Below, piece after piece: positions 13,764 through 15,226 of a DNA stretch of 15,226 nucleotides. The stretch's first letter is position 1. Each line of letters starts with the position of its first letter. The stretch covers positions 1 through 15,226 of the forward strand of contig CANEVK010000027.1 of the NCBI GenBank assembly GCA_947442115.1, read 5' to 3'. The notes below the pieces were generated by a model, which searched no databases, was not told where the DNA came from, and saw nothing but the letters and a program-made list of their open reading frames with translations. Both the position numbers and the translations under genes were made by a program. Source of the DNA: Bacteriovoracaceae bacterium. Its GTDB lineage: Bacteria > Bdellovibrionota > Bacteriovoracia > Bacteriovoracales > Bacteriovoracaceae.

Positions 13764-14330
13764 CTACTGAAATAAACCAAATTTTTTCATCGCAAAAACA
13801 AAAACGGTAAAACCAATGACCATCATCATAAACATTTTATAATTGGAGATCAGCTTTACATAATCATCTTGAGCTAAATCTCCCTGGATGTTGTGCTGAT
13901 CCAAAATAGCAATCACTCTTTCCACAGAATTATCTGCAATCACAAAGATGTCACCATTCTTGGAGTGAATAGAGATCGCCTTCTTAGGATGAAGGAGCTT
14001 ATAAGTTTTAATATCTGAGTAAAGGACTGATCGATTTAAAAAAGGCAGTCCTCGGTTGAATGAGAATCCTTTTTCACAAAACTTGGCCCCACGAAATAGG
14101 CCGTAATAGCAGGCCGGAATAATAATCAAAAAGAAAAAAGTGATAAACTCATAGGGATAAAAATAGTGATACATGATCACATCAAGGATTTTGAATTTGC
14201 CCCCGACCTGAAACTTTTCATACGTAAAAGTATCAAGATAGAAATCATTGAAGAAAAAAATGACGAGACCAACAATCACTATTCGAAATTCATTGAGCAT
14301 TGAAGTTTTGTAAAGTTTTTTACCTAACAT
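13764..14330 (-). CDS. Three-helix membrane protein with possible PH-like domain, third gene of the kds operon
   Basis: I do not recognise a named family. The 188-residue product has hydrophobic segments at about 15-29, 61-79 and 165-181. Between the second and third lies an 80-residue soluble part that starts near KGFSFNRG (88-94) and includes LYSDIKTYKLLHPKKAISIHS and GDIFVIADNS, followed by a helix RVIAILDQH (138-146). This strand-rich part followed by a helix resembles bacterial PH-like (bPH) domains found next to membrane helices; the assignment is tentative. The ATG overlaps the kdsC stop by one base (TAATG on the minus strand), and GAGG lies 7 nt before it. Translation is therefore tied to kdsC, which suggests a role linked to LPS or envelope. 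It is not LptC, which has one N-terminal helix. Confidence 0.8.
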   Translation of the reverse strand: MLGKKLYKTSMLNEFRIVIVGLVIFFFNDFYLDTFTYEKFQVGGKFKILDVIMYHYFYPYEFITFFFLIIIPACYYGLFRGAKFCEKGFSFNRGLPFLNRSVLYSDIKTYKLLHPKKAISIHSKNGDIFVIADNSVERVIAILDQHNIQGDLAQDDYVKLISNYKMFMMMVIGFTVFVFAMKKFGLFQ

Positions 14331-14866
14331 TAGAAATCCTCAAGGACCGGATGAATATTTTGAGCATAGCGAACAAGATCAATCACTTCTCTCGCACAAC
14401 CCATGCCACTTTGTCTCTCCGTCACATAATCAACAATTTCCTTAACCTCATCGCAAGAATTAGGAACCGTCGCCGCAAAACCTGCTTTTTTCAGAAGAGG
14501 GATATCAAAGAGTTCATCACCCATATAAAGAATTTCTGAGGCTTCAACACCATAGCGCTTCATAAGATCTAAAAAGGCTGCACGCTTATCTTCATTACCG
14601 GCATAACAAAAATCAAGTCCTAGCTGATCCACTCGTTTTGTTACAGAAACACTATTGCCACCAGTGATCACACCCACCTTGAGCCCGGCCTTCATGAGAA
14701 CTTTCATGCCGTAACCATCATAGATACAAAAGCTACGATTAAATCCCACTTCTTCGCTCGCCCACCAAACGTGTGAGCTGGTAAGGATTCCGTCGAGATC
14801 AAACGCCAGGACTTTAATGCGCTTTAATTTATCTTCAAATTTTTTCGCAGCAATTTGGATGTTCAT
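14330..14866 (-). CDS. kdsC: 3-deoxy-D-manno-octulosonate 8-phosphate phosphatase
   Basis: KdsC removes phosphate from Kdo 8-phosphate to give Kdo, the sugar that links lipid A to the LPS core; it acts in the cytoplasm. The 178-residue product is a cap-less HAD phosphatase of the usual KdsC length. Motif I is FDLDGILT (22-29) with nucleophile D23 and acid/base D25. Motif II is ITGGNS (67-72), with T68. Motif III is K94 in EDKRAAF. Motif IV is GDELFD (116-121), with metal ligands D117 and probably D121. The C-terminal SGMGCARE (153-160) corresponds to the KdsC GGxGAVRE tail. The ATG overlaps the kdsA stop by 4 nt (ATGA), and GGTGA precedes it at short spacing. Members of the family usually form tetramers. 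Confidence 0.93.
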   Translation of the reverse strand: MNIQIAAKKFEDKLKRIKVLAFDLDGILTSSHVWWASEEVGFNRSFCIYDGYGMKVLMKAGLKVGVITGGNSVSVTKRVDQLGLDFCYAGNEDKRAAFLDLMKRYGVEASEILYMGDELFDIPLLKKAGFAATVPNSCDEVKEIVDYVTERQSGMGCAREVIDLVRYAQNIHPVLEDF

Positions 14867-15226
14867 TCACTCACCGCTTTTCTTATTTTGAGAAGTCTTT
14901 CAACTATCGATTTAACCTGCCCCAATGGAAGAGCTGTAGCAGCATCAGAAAGGGCCTTATCTGGATTTGGATGACACTCCATAAAGATCCCATCGGCCCC
15001 AGCGGCTACCGCAGCTTGCGCGAGAACGAGAATCTGCTCTCTTTTACCACCAGTTGCTGTCCCCAGACCGCCCGGTCTTTGAACGCAATGAGTGGCATCG
15101 TGAATCGCCCTGACTCCAAATGATTTCATAATTTGAAAAGAGGCCATATCGACGACGAGATTATTATAACCAAAAGAAGATCCTCTTTCTGTCAGAAGAA
15201 TTTTTTCTTTAGGTAAGAAATGGGAA
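14863..15226 (-). CDS. kdsA: 3-deoxy-8-phosphooctulonate synthase, C-terminal part (5' end outside the window)
   Basis: KdsA condenses phosphoenolpyruvate with arabinose 5-phosphate to give Kdo 8-phosphate, the step before KdsC. About 121 C-terminal residues are visible, and the frame is open to the window edge on the minus strand. Recognisable parts are ILLTERGSSFGYNNLVVDM, HDATHCVQRPGGLGTATGGKREQ, GADGIFMECHPNPDKALSDAA and ALPLGQV. The conserved His (DATH), Glu (MECHP) and Asp (ALSDA), which are metal ligands in metal-dependent KdsA, are all present. The fourth ligand, an N-terminal Cys, is outside the window. The wording of DATHCVQRPGG and ALSDAATALPL looks closer to the metal-dependent class than to the E. 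coli enzyme (judged from memory). The gene overlaps kdsC by 4 nt. Confidence 0.93.
   Translation of the reverse strand, partial: SHFLPKEKILLTERGSSFGYNNLVVDMASFQIMKSFGVRAIHDATHCVQRPGGLGTATGGKREQILVLAQAAVAAGADGIFMECHPNPDKALSDAATALPLGQVKSIVERLLKIRKAVSE

Noticed and set aside
13742..13788. Terminator after flagellin: CTTAA...TTAAG pairing followed by a T-run at 13783
   Set aside because: The stem is only 5 A/T-rich pairs with a 12-nt loop, and the T-run lies about 20 nt further on, so the parts do not form a usable terminator.

Overview
The window reads as chromosomal DNA of a moderate- to low-GC, flagellated Gram-negative bacterium. The evidence is a Kdo (LPS inner core) operon, a signal-peptide protein ending in the Phe typical of outer-membrane barrels, a giant lipoprotein and a flagellin. 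The set (giant FN3 lipoprotein, compact flagellin, stand-alone FMN glutamate-synthase-like protein, kdsA-kdsC pair) suggests Bdellovibrionota (Bdellovibrio/Bacteriovorax relatives). That assignment is an inference from gene style, not from a marker gene. No tRNA, rRNA, transposase, integrase or CRISPR array was seen.

Layout, left to right. (1) 1-780, +: 3' part of an unrecognised gene that enters from outside the window. (2) 784-1764, +: Sua5-type L-threonylcarbamoyladenylate synthase, which makes the intermediate for t6A in tRNA, starting 3 nt after gene 1. (3) 1809-2513, +: secreted, probably outer-membrane beta-barrel protein. (4) 2593-11163, +: the dominant feature, a 2856-residue Ser/Thr-rich lipoprotein. 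It has 24 fibronectin type III modules arranged B-B-(A-B)x11, then three further beta-sandwich-like regions and a C-terminal block of three similar-sized domains. (5) 11225-12691, +: membrane-anchored FMN-binding glutamate synthase family protein with an intact 3Fe-4S cysteine motif. (6) 12932-13762, +: compact 276-residue flagellin preceded by an intergenic region with a sigma70-like promoter and a three-codon minicistron that overlaps the flagellin start. (7) 13764-15226, -: operon kdsA (5' end outside the window), kdsC and a three-helix membrane protein, all joined by overlapping stop/start codons and running tail-to-tail into the flagellin gene.

Functional picture. Most of the window serves the cell surface: Kdo synthesis for LPS, a barrel protein, a very long surface-type lipoprotein (a candidate adhesin or stalk-like molecule) and flagellin. 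The tRNA-modification gene and the glutamate-synthase-like gene look like independent housekeeping or metabolic genes. The strongest points for a second look are the strict alternation of two FN3 subtypes, the protein-identical but synonymously diverged core of three repeats, the minicistron in front of flagellin, and the unknown membrane protein that follows kdsC, where lptC often lies.
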